Positions 24,201-36,200 of a stretch of 64,000 nucleotides of DNA are shown here, piece by piece. A program made the position numbers and the translations under genes. The notes under the pieces were generated by a model that saw nothing but the letters and a program-made list of their open reading frames with translations, was not told the origin of the DNA and did not search any database. The stretch is taken from the NCBI RefSeq assembly GCF_049243985.1, contig NC_135386.1, positions 18,320,202 to 18,384,201 on the forward strand, given 5' to 3'. How positions within the stretch are numbered: position 1 is the first letter of the stretch; the number at the start of each line of letters is the position of its first letter. Source of the stretch: Paroedura picta (Eukaryota; Chordata; Lepidosauria; Squamata; Gekkonidae).

Positions 24201-27200
24201 ATCCTATCGTGGATTCTGGAATCGGTTCTCACCCCCAACTTTGTGGTGATTTGAGCTAGGGCTTGCTTTTTTTTTGCCTCTGATAGTGCTAAAATGCCTC
24301 CATGGTGCATGCTGGCAGGGGCTCATGGTACTCGTAGTCCACGGACAGCTGCAGAGCCCCAGTTCGGCCAGGCCAAGCTAGTCACAGCGATCTTGGCTCT
24401 GTGGGTGCCCAAGTAGAGCTCCCGCACACACAGCATCCCCAGATTCAGAGAGCCTGCTCTGTTGCCCAAAAATGTATGTGAAATCTCCATTTTGTTTTCT
24501 GTTCAGCTCACTCGTACCAGGATAGTTTAGTCCAGCAGTTCCACATGAAAATTCAAGAGAAACCCTAAATTATACTTAATTTCCGATGCTTGGTTTAGAC
24601 TAGAGACGTGAAATCCTGGACAGGCCAAGACAAACAAATGCAGAAAGCTTGGGGGAGGAAAATTCTCTCTTAAAATGATGAGTTCAAGATTTTCGAAGCT
24701 TGTTCTTGCTGCATCCTGATAACTACACAAGGCCGGCAGCAGGCCAAGAAAACTGCCATTGTAATTTACGACTTCGCAGGCCTCTTCCCTCCCTAAAGTT
24801 TTAACATCTTGGACAGTATGTGAAAGAAACATGTTTTGGGTTGGAAGTTTGTTCCCCCAAGTCACGAAAAATCTAACCCTTGAAAGGAGCTTGTATAAAT
24901 CTGTCCAGACCGTCAGTCCGTGGAGGTTAAAACGGAAAGATCAGAATCTGAAATTCATTCTGGCTCAAGAAGGAACTTGACGGAGGTATAGGGATGGATG
25001 TTGTTAAAATGGCGTAATGTGGGTGTTATGCTTGTTTCCGAGCTGGAAGCAGGTTGGGAGAAGGTTTGTATCTTGCAGATGATGCTAACCTCATGGTCAC
25101 CTCTGTTGTTATTTTTTTTCCTGTGTGTGTTTCTTCTGTTTCTGATAAAGCCTGTTTCCAAGGCCTATTTTCTGTTTGCAGTTTCTACCCCACCACGCAT
25201 CTGGTAAAAAGATACGCTGGGATATTTTTAGAGCACTGCGGCTAGCTGCGGGTTATCAAACCCTGGATACATTTGTCATGATTGTTTAAATAGGACCAAG
25301 GCTGTTGTTCTTTTGGATCTCATCAATATAGCAGAAGCTTTAGTTTTATATGCGTTGAGTTGTCCCACATGCATTTTATGTTCCTTGTAAGGCAGTAAAG
25401 TTTCACACCTGATAATGAAAATAAATATTGCACGTCCCTGTCCTGGACAGGCCAGGCTCATCTGGTCTCGGAAGCTAAGCAGGGTTAGTATGTGGAGGGG
25501 AGATCAGCAAGGAAGGCTGAGGTAGGCAGTAGCAAGAAGTTCTCTTCTCTTGAAAAGCGATTCCTCCTGCTCCCCCCTTCTGCCCCTTCCTTCAGTCCCC
25601 AAAACCCCATTTTTTGGAACTTTAGGGTCACTTGGTCCTCAGTTCTCCTGGGGATTTGATTCCCCACTCTTCCCTACGCAGCTAGCTGCAGGACCTTGGG
25701 CTACTCCCAGTCTCAGAGCTGTCCTGGCAGGGCACCTCTCTCAGCCCCACTTTCCCCACAGGGTGGTGGTTGTGGGGAGAGGAAGGGAAGAAGCTGCTTT
25801 GGGGCTCCTTCGGGTGGTGAAAAGCAGGGTGCAAAAGAACAGCTCTTCTTCTTCTCCGCCTAAGGGAAGCCAAGGGATAAGGCGTCCAGCGTCCAGTGGC
25901 CATTGTCTGGCCTGCAGAGGTGCGGTCGTAATAATGGTCTTTGTCTCCTTGTTTGTCCTCCAGCAAATGGTGATGAGTCTCCGGGTGTCTGAGCTGCAGG
26001 TGCTGCTGGGGTACGCGGGGAGGAACAAGCACGGCCGCAAACACGAACTCCTCACGAAAGCGCTGCACCTGCTCAAGGCCGGCTGCAGCCCAGCGGTCCA
26101 GATGAAGATCAAGGAACTGTACCGGCGCCGGTTCCCTCAGAAGATCATGACCTCCGCAGACCTCTCCCTCCCCACGGTCCACGCGAGCTCCCTGCCGGCC
26201 GCTTTGTCGCCCTCGACCATTCCACAGCTGGCTTACGACGGCCACCCCGCCACCTCCCCCTTGCTCCCCGTTTCTCTCCTGGGACCCAAACACGAACTGG
26301 AACTGCCCCACCTCACCTCGGCCCTCCACCCCGTCCATCCAGACGTCAAGCTCCAGAAGCTCCCCTTCTACGACTTGCTGGACGAATTGATAAAGCCAAC
26401 CAGCCTAGGTAAAGCTTCACGCGACTCCTGGGTTTCTTGAAAAAAGCAGCTGTTCTTGTGGTTGTACATAGAACGGTTTCACCAGCCGGAGCACCAGGTT
26501 AGGGGTAGGGGCAGAGTGAAATCTGCACCATGACATCGCTTCTGGTAAAACCTTTGTGCTGGAGTTTATTTATTTTTTACATTTCTAACTCGCCGTTCTT
26601 CAGAGTCTCATGGTGGGTGACCCAACAGATAAAACCTCCAATAAAACCAATCAACTTCCTTTAAAACAAACATAAGAAGGCGGCATAAACCGCCCCCCCC
26701 CCCCAGCCAGCCCAACTGCCTCGGGGTGGGTTCGCAAGATGTTACAGCGTGGCCCGAGGAGGGGGGCCCTGTTGTTCCCATCCCCTGCCTCCACTGAGGA
26801 CTTGTCGGAAGAGCTCCGTTTTACAGGCCCTGCGTAACTTAGACAGCTCTGTCAGAGCCCTCAGCTCTTCTGGGAGCTCATTTCACTAGGCTTACTTCCC
26901 TGGGGCCAGGGACCACGAGCACATTGGCACCTGCAGAGCAAAGAGCCCTGTGGAGGTCATAAGGAGATAAGTGGGCCTTCAGATGGGTTCCCAGACACAC
27001 ATGCAGTGCAGGGGCTGTGCACAGAGAGACGCTCCCTGGAGATGAATCTGGGGTCCCTTTAATCTATTAGAATGCAGTCCTGCCGTCGTTAAAACATTAA
27101 TTGGCGATGACCGGGTAGCCTTCTGTCCCTGTCTCAGATGAGCTCCAGAGGGGCTGGATGGAAGGCCCGAAGCAGCTTCCGTCTTGAGCAGGCCCAACCT

Positions 27201-30200
27201 CGGAAGCTTTAAAACGCTTGTTTGGAAAACAGACGGCTTACGTAATTTGTCACTTCCTGCCTGGGTTACGACCAGTTTTCAGGGAGTCTCGCTTTCTTTC
27301 TTTCTTTCTCTGGAGGGCAATAAGAATTTTGATTTCTTGGACGCTCTCAGTGCCGCTCGGCGGCTGCTTTCGGAGATCCAAAAGGGCTGGCTCCTGGCTC
27401 CCTGGGAAAAGGTCCCGAGTATTTGTTTGCTTTATTTTGCCTGTGGATTTATGCAACTTGTATAGCACCATCTGCCTCTGAAGTATCGTAGCCACCTCTT
27501 TTGGCTTCGGTTTTAGGAGTTGTCGCTTAAATCCCTATCTAGAGCATCCGTCTTTGGAATTCTATCCCTCCGTCCTCTTGGGGAAGAGAGACAGAGTTTG
27601 CACCCCTCGGCTGGGTTGAGGGAAGCACGGCGCCTCTGACCTGCTCTCCGAATCCCGCGCCTCCTTTTAAGATGCCGGTAATGAAGGAGGAGGAAGAGGT
27701 CTATTTAACTCCCAATTTCTGCCTTTCCTGATTGCCGTGCATTATGTGTAGAGAGGCGCATCAGACTCTTTTTGTTTTGTTTGCCTGGCCGTCAATCTGC
27801 TCTCTTAACGTCAAAGAGAACAAGGCGGCTAAATTAGATTCCGAGACCGAGAATAGCAGGAAATTATCTGTTTACAGCTAAGCCATTCCCAGCGCCTCTC
27901 CTCTTGGTTCCTTGCCCGCCAAGAGCCGCCGTTAATAAAAAGGCCATGGTTGTGTTGACTGCAACCAACTTGGAGGGATTTATGTCCCGCCTGGCCCCAG
28001 GAGGGCTCTTGACGAGGCTGGCTTTCTAATGAGAAGCCCGGGTTTCCAATCCCCGCTCAGTGGACCGGAGTATCTGGGACGCAGTTGCTTTAACCGTCGC
28101 AAAGTTATAGCTGCTTTAACTACCGCAACTTCCAGTACCCTCCGCTGATGAAAGCCCGCGAACACCGAGGAGAACTCCACACAAGGATTGGCAGCCCACA
28201 CATGTTCCTTGCAGCCGCCTTGCTTGGGAGCCACAGTCTGTGTCCGATTCTGGAACGTGGGCTGATCTCTCCGGGTTTTTCCCATAACTGCCTGCATGTA
28301 TGAGATCTGTCCAGGACACGCTCTTGCGGTCGACAGTGTGTCCCCCTCCCTGCCATGCAACAGGACGGAAGGACGTGCTGTTTCCGAAGGACTTCTCTAT
28401 GGTTTTTGTCGATATGATCAGCTGGTGGTGGTGGAGGAAGAGGAACAAAATTAGGATTTATTGAAGCTTGGACTTGCAAGCAGGCACGTCCAGATGAATT
28501 TATGCCTCCTTAGTTAATTGCTGGGAGTGAATTTGACTATAGGTGTAGCCATCTCTCAGTAAGCCTTCCTTCTACGCCTGTGGGTCATTTTCTTCTTTGG
28601 TAAAACTTTTATTCAGAATTTTAAAAATTAAACATAGACAAGGTGGGGGGGAGTTACGCAGTACCAAATGGGAGAAGCAAGGTGGAGAAAAAAGAAGAAA
28701 GGAGACTTCTCACTTTATCTGATGATTATAAATCATTATTATTATTTATTATACAGTAGTAGTATATAACATATTTTAAATCACCCTTTTTTCTATATCC
28801 TCAATATTTCCCACCTTAGTCTTTAAAGCCAAAAGCCACGTGCTGGCAGGGGCTTATGGTAATTGTAGTCCGTGGGCAACGGGAGAGCCACAGTTTGGCC
28901 ACCCCTGCCATAAACTCATCTTTTCTTTTTTGGCCATATCACACAGAAAGTCCATAAAAGGCCACTTATTGGGGGAGATGATTCTTCTGTCGAAGAACGA
29001 GAGGGAAACGGCTTGTTATTTTCCGGTTGATGCTAACCTGCCTTGATGCCCGATTTCTCCTTTTGCGTGATGCAGGAGGGCTCCCCAAGGCTCCAGAAAG
29101 GCTCTTTGTGGAATGGTAGCTCTTTGTGGCTACCAGTTAGGCAAACTGGTAGCTCTTTGTGGCTACCAGTTAGGCAAAGGGCTTGGAGGATTTTTTGCAG
29201 ATTTCTGAGGGGCGGGCTGATGAAAGGCTCTGGGATCTGCTAACGTGAAACATGAAACTTTGGCCTGATTTTTAAAAATCGCTTCAATTACATAAACAAA
29301 ACCCCATGTGCATCCTGAGCCGTCTGTAAAATAAATGTTTACCATTTGCATTACACGGAAGTTAACCCATTCAGCTTGTTTGCCGAATGGGAAAATCTCA
29401 GATTTCCCCGAGGAATTTTCATGTGGCGATATGAAGGTATTTATTTACAGATCTGGACGAGTTTTTAAAGGTTTATGCCGAGGAAAACAGACATGTCGAA
29501 ACATGTTTGTGCTGGGCTGGGCCAGTCTAGTTGATGTTGCTCAAGTTCTCTTTGAGAGAGGCGAAACATGAAAATGCTTCAGAGGAAGTGACTAAAGAGG
29601 ACAGCAATTACGTTAAGCGTAATATAATTCATATATCCTGTTCCTGGCAGTCTGGATTTGTTTTCTCCACGGTTTGGAATGAAAACTATTGTTTCAATCT
29701 GTAAGGAGCTTGAGTGCACTTGGCATCCCTGTGCCCAGCTGCCAGGGCAGGTAGAAATTTAATTCTGCCGACCAGTGGTGGGAAAAGCCTTCAAGGCTCT
29801 CCACGGTAGGAACAAGCATCGTGCCTTGGAGGGAGGGGTCTGCAGTGCATGTGAGCATGCATGCGCATGCGTGGTAAATGCTTGGGATGTGACACTGTTC
29901 ATATATTGATAGACGGTCTACCCAGAGCAATTGAAAACCACAGCCATAGATTGAGGGGCCCCAACTTATTCCCTTGCCTCCCGCCACTCACTTGCCAGGG
30001 CTTCAGGAAGATTGCAAGAAACTGCGGCGACATGAGGATGAAGTTTTGTGGCAGGAGCCATCAGTAGGCAATGTCACCGAAACCCCGAGGACTGAGAAAT
30101 TGGTCCAGGCCGATCCCTGCGACAGCTTCTTCCTCAAGAGTATCCAATGAAGCTGGTGGGCAAAAGGAAAGTCTCCTTCAAAGGTGGAATTCGCAGCCAG

Positions 30201-33200
30201 AGGATGCGGTGATGGCCACAGGAATTGAGCGGCTTCCAAAAGGGGTTTTGACACGGCTGCTAGCCGCGGTGGCTGAGAGTCACGAAGCCTCTGATTCCCA
30301 GAGCCGGGAGGCATCCTCAGAGGGAAGGCCTCGGCTCCGATGCCCTGTTAATGGCCCTCCAGCGGCACCGGCTGGCCACTGCGAGAGAGAGGATGCCGGA
30401 CTAGACAGATTATTGGTATGATGATCCAGCCGGGCTCTTCTGATGTTCCTACCTCAGTGCTTAAGCAAAACACAAACGAAAAAAAGGAAACATTTTCTTG
30501 ATAAGAACAGTGCCCCTTTTCATCAGTTCAGCTAGGAAATTTCCTTGCTTTAAGGAAGGCAGAGCTTATTGTGCGACGAACCCCTCCAGTGGACAATTTC
30601 TTCAAGGTCCATTTCTGTAACCACAGCGAGCTGTTGTTTATTTAGGGGCAGCTAGTTTGTTAGGGGAGAGGGATTCTCAGCTAATAAATGGAACGGATGT
30701 CCATTAAAATGGCCTCTTGCAGTCCAGTGCAGCTGGGCAAACACCGTCGTCGTGAAAGACAGAGAGAGAACATTCCTGAATGCTTATCGGAGAGCTTTTT
30801 CCGACACAGCAAGGCATATTTTACCAGAGAAAGATTGTGTTGCTATATTTAGCCACTGGCTATTACCAAGGGAAAGCAGGGTGTATTTAATATACCCTTT
30901 CCGGCTGAAGCAAATACAGACATCTCTTCTAGCTTCAGTTAACCATGACAGGAGGATTTTTTAAAACTAACTTTCTTTTCTTGGTGCTGACATATAATAT
31001 TACACATGACTAGTTTTCAAACATTTTTCTCCTGTGGCGATAAATGCATCTCTTAACCTCTGTCCTAAATTACATGATTTACATAAATGTGCATTTATAC
31101 CGTTTCTCTCCAGCTCCTCTGTTTGCACGGATTCCTGGAGCTCTGTCGCATGAGCCTCCTTCAGCCAGAACCACAGCAGGGTCTTGGGGCAGCATGACAG
31201 AGACACAAAACTGAATGCAAAACGCCCCAAACTGTATAGTCTGTGCAATAAAGCAGACTAAAAGCGATCTTAAAAATTGATTGGAGTAAATCTTCAAAAT
31301 AATCTTATTCACATCTGGCTTGCAGACTGATTATTTTAATTTCTCAGGGACAAGTACACTGGTTAAGAACTGGATCGTACGTATATTCCATCACCGTTTC
31401 AAAGCTGTGAGAGACAGAGCTTCTCTAATGAGACTACAAAGGTCTCCCAGCGGATTATAGAAGAATTTCTGCCCCATTTCCTCCTGGGGGATGATTCTGG
31501 GTCTCTTGTCCAACCAGACCTTCTTGAGTTGCATATTTATTCGGTCCAGGCAGGTCGCCTTCTTGGTCTGAAGCAGCAGAACAGAGCTTGAGTCCGGGGG
31601 CACCTGCAAGACCAGGTTTTAAAATGGCGCGGCTCTGTTAGCTGGTCTGTCCAATCCAGGGTTGACCAGCTGCCTTTTCAAAGCTCGCCATGGGGCTAAC
31701 CCCATCTTGTAGTCCTCAAGACGTCTGTTTTTAGATCTGTGCCAAATGTCGTATTTTTTTAAATAAAAAAATCCATTCCTCGTTTGTCTTGTTCCTGCAC
31801 CTTCAAAAGTGTCTCTTGAAAGAGCCTGGGTTTTTTGGGAAATTGGAAGTTTTTATCTCACAAAGAGAGATGCTCATTCATGGTGTTGTTGTTGTGCCCC
31901 CCCCCCCCCAATAAACAAAAACAGAGCTCAGGATTTAAGTCTCCGTGAATCTTCAGAGGTGACTCCCAGTGAGGCACTGGCATTTCCCTAAATGAATGGG
32001 CAAAGTGGGCCTTCTGACGAAGGCGTTTTCTGGCCTCTGCTTGTTTGCTCCTGTCCACTCAACTCTGCCTTCTTTCCCCACAGCGTCAGACAACAGCCAG
32101 AGGTTTCGAGAAACCTGCTTTGCATTTGCCCTCACCCCCCAGCAGGTGCAGCAGATCAGCAGCTCCATGTAAGTGGCCCTTCTCTCTGTCTCTCTCTCTG
32201 TCTGGATGGATCTTTCATTTCCAGGATGCATCTCTGTGTGTGATGACTATTAAGTCTCCTTACGAGGCGCTCAGTGAGGGTGGTGGAATCGGGGAGAAGG
32301 GAGTAAAAATAGACACACGAGGCAGGGGAAGCGGCAGGAGCTCGGGGGAGACACGATTCAGAAAGGGAATGCAGACAGAGGTGAGTCACGACCAGGCTTC
32401 GGCGGCCCGTGCCGCGGTCTGAGCGTCCCCTCCCACAGAAGTGGTTGGTGGCATTCTCCCCCTCTGGAAGCCCCCACACGCCTTGGGCTCACGTGAATTG
32501 GCACGTGCCTCCATGAAGCCCCTTCGCCTGAATCAGCCCCTTGGCCCGCCGAGGTCAGCACTCGGCTTCTCAGACCAGGGGCTCAGGGAGAGGCCTTTCT
32601 CCTGGTCATTCTTAACTGGAATTGCACCGAAGGCCTTCTGTTTGCTACACAGGCACTTTCCCACTGAGCCACGGCCCCTCCCTCGTTGGTCAAAGGGCAA
32701 TGAGGTGCAGGAAACAGCTGAGATTTGCCTGCTTGGATGGGCCCACGGATCCTTCTCCTCCAGCATCCCCGTTTGCCAGCCAGATGCCCCAGGGCAGACG
32801 CTCACGGGGGCTGCTTGTTCTCCCTCTGCAGCTGGTCCCCTGCCTCTGCCTCTGGCCAGTGCTGAGCTGAAGGGTCAGGCTAGGAGACGGGGAGCATGAA
32901 CAGAACAGAATCCCCAGACCGGCGGCTGGTCTCCAGGACACGTTTAGATTTGGGCAGAGTGCTAGCCCCAGGTGCCCCTTGTCCACTTGCCTTCGTAGGC
33001 TTCACCAAGGAAGCGACCCAAAACAAGATCCATTTTTTAAAATGTGCCAAGTTTAATCAGTGTCTTCTGTCTTCGCCAGGGACATTTCCGGAACCAAGTG
33101 TGACTTCACCGTGCAGGTCCAGCTGAGGTATGGTTAATTCTGCGGCCCAGTGTTACTGGAAATCACTTCCGTAACAAGCTGAATTTTTGCCGCGTTTTTG

Positions 33201-36200
33201 TACAATACTTGTGGAGAATGTCAGAATGCGCACTTGTGTGTTTCCTTTGCATGATTTTTGTTCTTGTTCTGCAAAGCTGGAGAAAGTGCAAGGAAGAGAG
33301 AGGAGTGGGAGAGTCAGTGATGAGTGCTTTGATTAATCCTGTCCGTGTTAGATGTGGGCTTGAGCCACTGTGTGTTTGTGTCTGTCTGCGTTCGTGTATC
33401 TGGGAGGGACTGTGCGTTTTTGAGCAGCTGGGAGGAGTCCAGTGGCTGGTCTCGGGTGGGTTTTGCATGAAGCCCCCAAAGCGATTGCCTTCTGCAGTGG
33501 CAGGAGTGTCAGACTAGGCTCTGGGAGGGCCAGGTCCCGATCCCCATGCGGCCATGGGAGCAGCTCTCTGGGTGACCCTGGAGCCAGCCTCTCTCAGCCT
33601 AGCTGATCTCATGGGTTCAAGTGGGTTGCTGTGTTGGTGTGAAGCAGCAGAACAAATATTGAATTTGGAATGTACCCAGGGTGGCCAAACTGGGACTCTT
33701 CAGCTGTTCCCATGAGCCCCAGTACAGTAGCCCCCTGGAACATCATTCCCAGTATTGACTAAACTTGTGTCTGCAGGTTTTGCCTGTCTGAAACCAGCTG
33801 CCCGCAGGAAGACCATTTCCCACCAAATCTTTGTGTGAAAGTGAATGGGAAACCATGCAGCTTACCCGTGAGTATCTCCTGGAAGGAGAGCAGACTTGAA
33901 CTCTGAAGTATGCTCCTCTCCCCCCCCCCCCAGTGTATTTTGGGATATCAACTCTCCTGCCGATGGGCTAAATTGGTTTGGTACAGAAATCTAGTAGAGG
34001 TCATACTGAAAGAGGTCAGTGCGACCCTCTCTGGCCAAAGTGCTCAATCCTAGTTAGGATGGTGTGGAAATACAGCGAAGCTGAACCTCGGCCTTGTTCA
34101 GGTTTCTTTACTGTGGCCTCAGGACCTTATCCATAAAAAAAAAAAAGAAACCAGGCCTTGCTTTGGACAAACCGAACAGTAAGAGGTTAAAAGGTGTTTT
34201 TTGCACCCGGCGTGACGGCGTCTTGTGGTGCTCTTCCAGGGCTATCTCCCACCAACCAAAAACGGGGTTGAACCAAAGCGTCCCAGCAGACCAATCAACA
34301 TCACCTCCCTCGTGCGGCTCTCCACGACGGTCCCAAACACAATCATCGTCTCGTGGACTGCGGAAATAGGAAGGGTGAGTAGCAGGCTGGTTGCGCCGTA
34401 ATTGGGGGGCTGCCACCAAAATGCCTTCTGACCTTGTGACTACCAAACGAGAGCCAGCGTATTTGCAGCTTCCTGGAGCACAAACTCCGTTCATATGAAC
34501 CAGAATTGTCTGGTTGGGAAACTCCCAGGGAATTTCATCCGTGACCTAAAAACGCACACACACACAAAACCATTGCGTTGTTGCTTGGCAATCCAAGAGC
34601 TCTGCGGCCGAACTGATTTCCCCTTTTTGGGTGTGTTTTTCTCTCCCCTCCAGAATTATTCCATGGCGGTCTACCTGGTGAAGCAGCTGTCTTCGACCGT
34701 GCTGCTGCAGAGATTACGAGCGAAAGGCATAAGGAATCCAGATCATTCTAGAGCACTAAGTATGTCTGCCACCTGCAAATCCCGACTGATGGAGGGGGGG
34801 GGGGGGGGGCGGGGGAGACAAGAGACGTGTTGTAAACTCTGCATTGCGGAGGGCAACTGACCAGCATGTTGCTTCCCTGCAAACCGGCTACCCGGCTGCT
34901 GAGCTTTTGTGCAGTGGGGACTTGAAAAGCGAATGCTTTAAAGAGCCAGGGATTGTCTGTGCATGCTCTTAGCTCTGGGGAAGCGCCCAGAGAGCCGTGT
35001 CACTGCAGTTTTATGGCACTGGGCCCTGTCACTTCTTAGCAGAGTGAGAAACTGTGGCAGCTCTGTCACTGGACTCCAGGTGGTAGCAGGACCAAGTGCG
35101 CTCCTAAACCCCCACTCTGCTCTCCCTACCCAGATGCTCTCGTTGTCTGCTCTGGTCTCTCTTCCTCCTCGCAGCTGAGGAGTTTGTGGTTGTGCCCTTC
35201 TTTGGCTGCCCACTGAGTCCTTGGTTACTCCCTGGGAATGGGTGGCACAAGTCCTTGGCATCTTTTTGCTCCTCCGATGGCGGCTGATCTGCAGACTCCC
35301 TGTGTGGCCATGTTTTTGCTGCTGCCCATATTGTCCGCCCCCTCCTCCCAGCTGAAGTTCTCCACCGCTGGGGAATCCGACAGATTAGGCTGTTCGACTT
35401 GCTGTCTGTCTGTTCACGGACTTCTGTTTTTTGCTCCCTTGCTCTCCTGCCACAGTCAAAGAAAAACTGACCGCCGATCCAGACAGCGAAATAGCGACAA
35501 CCAGCCTGAGAGTTTCTCTTCTGTGTCCAGTAAGTGTCCCTTCCCTTTGGCAGCTTCCCTGTAACGGGGGTTCACTTTCTACAGTAAATTTCTGTCTTGG
35601 GGCCAAACGTGAAGAAGAGTTGGGAGATCTGCAGTGATCTCTCCATCATATGTCAGAGCACCGTATGGCTCCTTGTTTGTTGTGTAGCACAAGAATTGCT
35701 CCGATTCTTCGAAGGTTTCTTGTCTCGTTGAAGGCTGCAAGCCTGGCTGTGGGCGGTGTGCGCTTTGGAGACCTTCGCCCTATGGGGTGGGCATTCATTT
35801 TCTCCCCGTGATCTTGAAAAGCGGCAGGGAGCAGAAGGAAGGGCCTAGGAGGCACCTCACTGGCTCACAGCAGCAGCCCCTTCCCCGGCCACCTGCCGAG
35901 CGTGCCCCCGGGGTCTCTGGAGTCGGGTGTTTTGAAAATGGCCCTTCTTCCTGTGCAGAGATGTGTTTCAAACGCGGCCTTCTTCTGCATTCCTCGTCCG
36001 AGGAGCTCAGCATCTCTTATTGACACGGTTGGTTGTTCTTTTTAAAGCTTGGTAAAATGCGGCTGGCGATACCTTGCAGGTGCCTCACCTGCTCGCACCT
36101 GCAGTGCTTTGATGCCACTTTGTACATCCAAATGAACGAGAAGAAGCCCACCTGGGTCTGCCCCGTGTGCGACAAGAAGGCCCCCTACGAACACCTCATC

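Larger units (their letters stand above)
8788..25963 (+). other. PIAS1 intron 1
   Basis: This 17-kb intron has no convincing exon of another gene. It holds MITE copies at 12.57, 14.47 and 16.35 kb, a half copy at 24.3 kb, L2-type tails at 12.5-13.0 kb, a four-unit CR1-tail array at 15.9-16.2 kb, a CR1 3' end at 18.86 kb, SINEs at 16.6, 25.4 and 25.6 kb, and a TA-rich tract at 22590-22632. One protein-like open frame at 22144-22365 is noted separately. Confidence 0.8.
26409..32083 (+). other. PIAS1 intron 2
   Basis: No exon of another gene is seen. It holds an unassigned dispersed repeat at 26565-26990, a half MITE at 28841-28907, a 33-bp tandem duplication at 29114-29179, an L2-type tail at 30205-30452 and a repeat fragment at 31560-31625. 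Confidence 0.75.

Noticed and set aside
25441-25533. Possible 5S rRNA gene
   Set aside because: Only the internal promoter part is similar and the flanks match a SINE; the same holds at 49229-49440.
25550-25963. Upstream extension of the PIAS1 exon 2 open frame
   Set aside because: It reads through a SINE and intron sequence; the CTCCAG acceptor at 25963 fixes the exon start.
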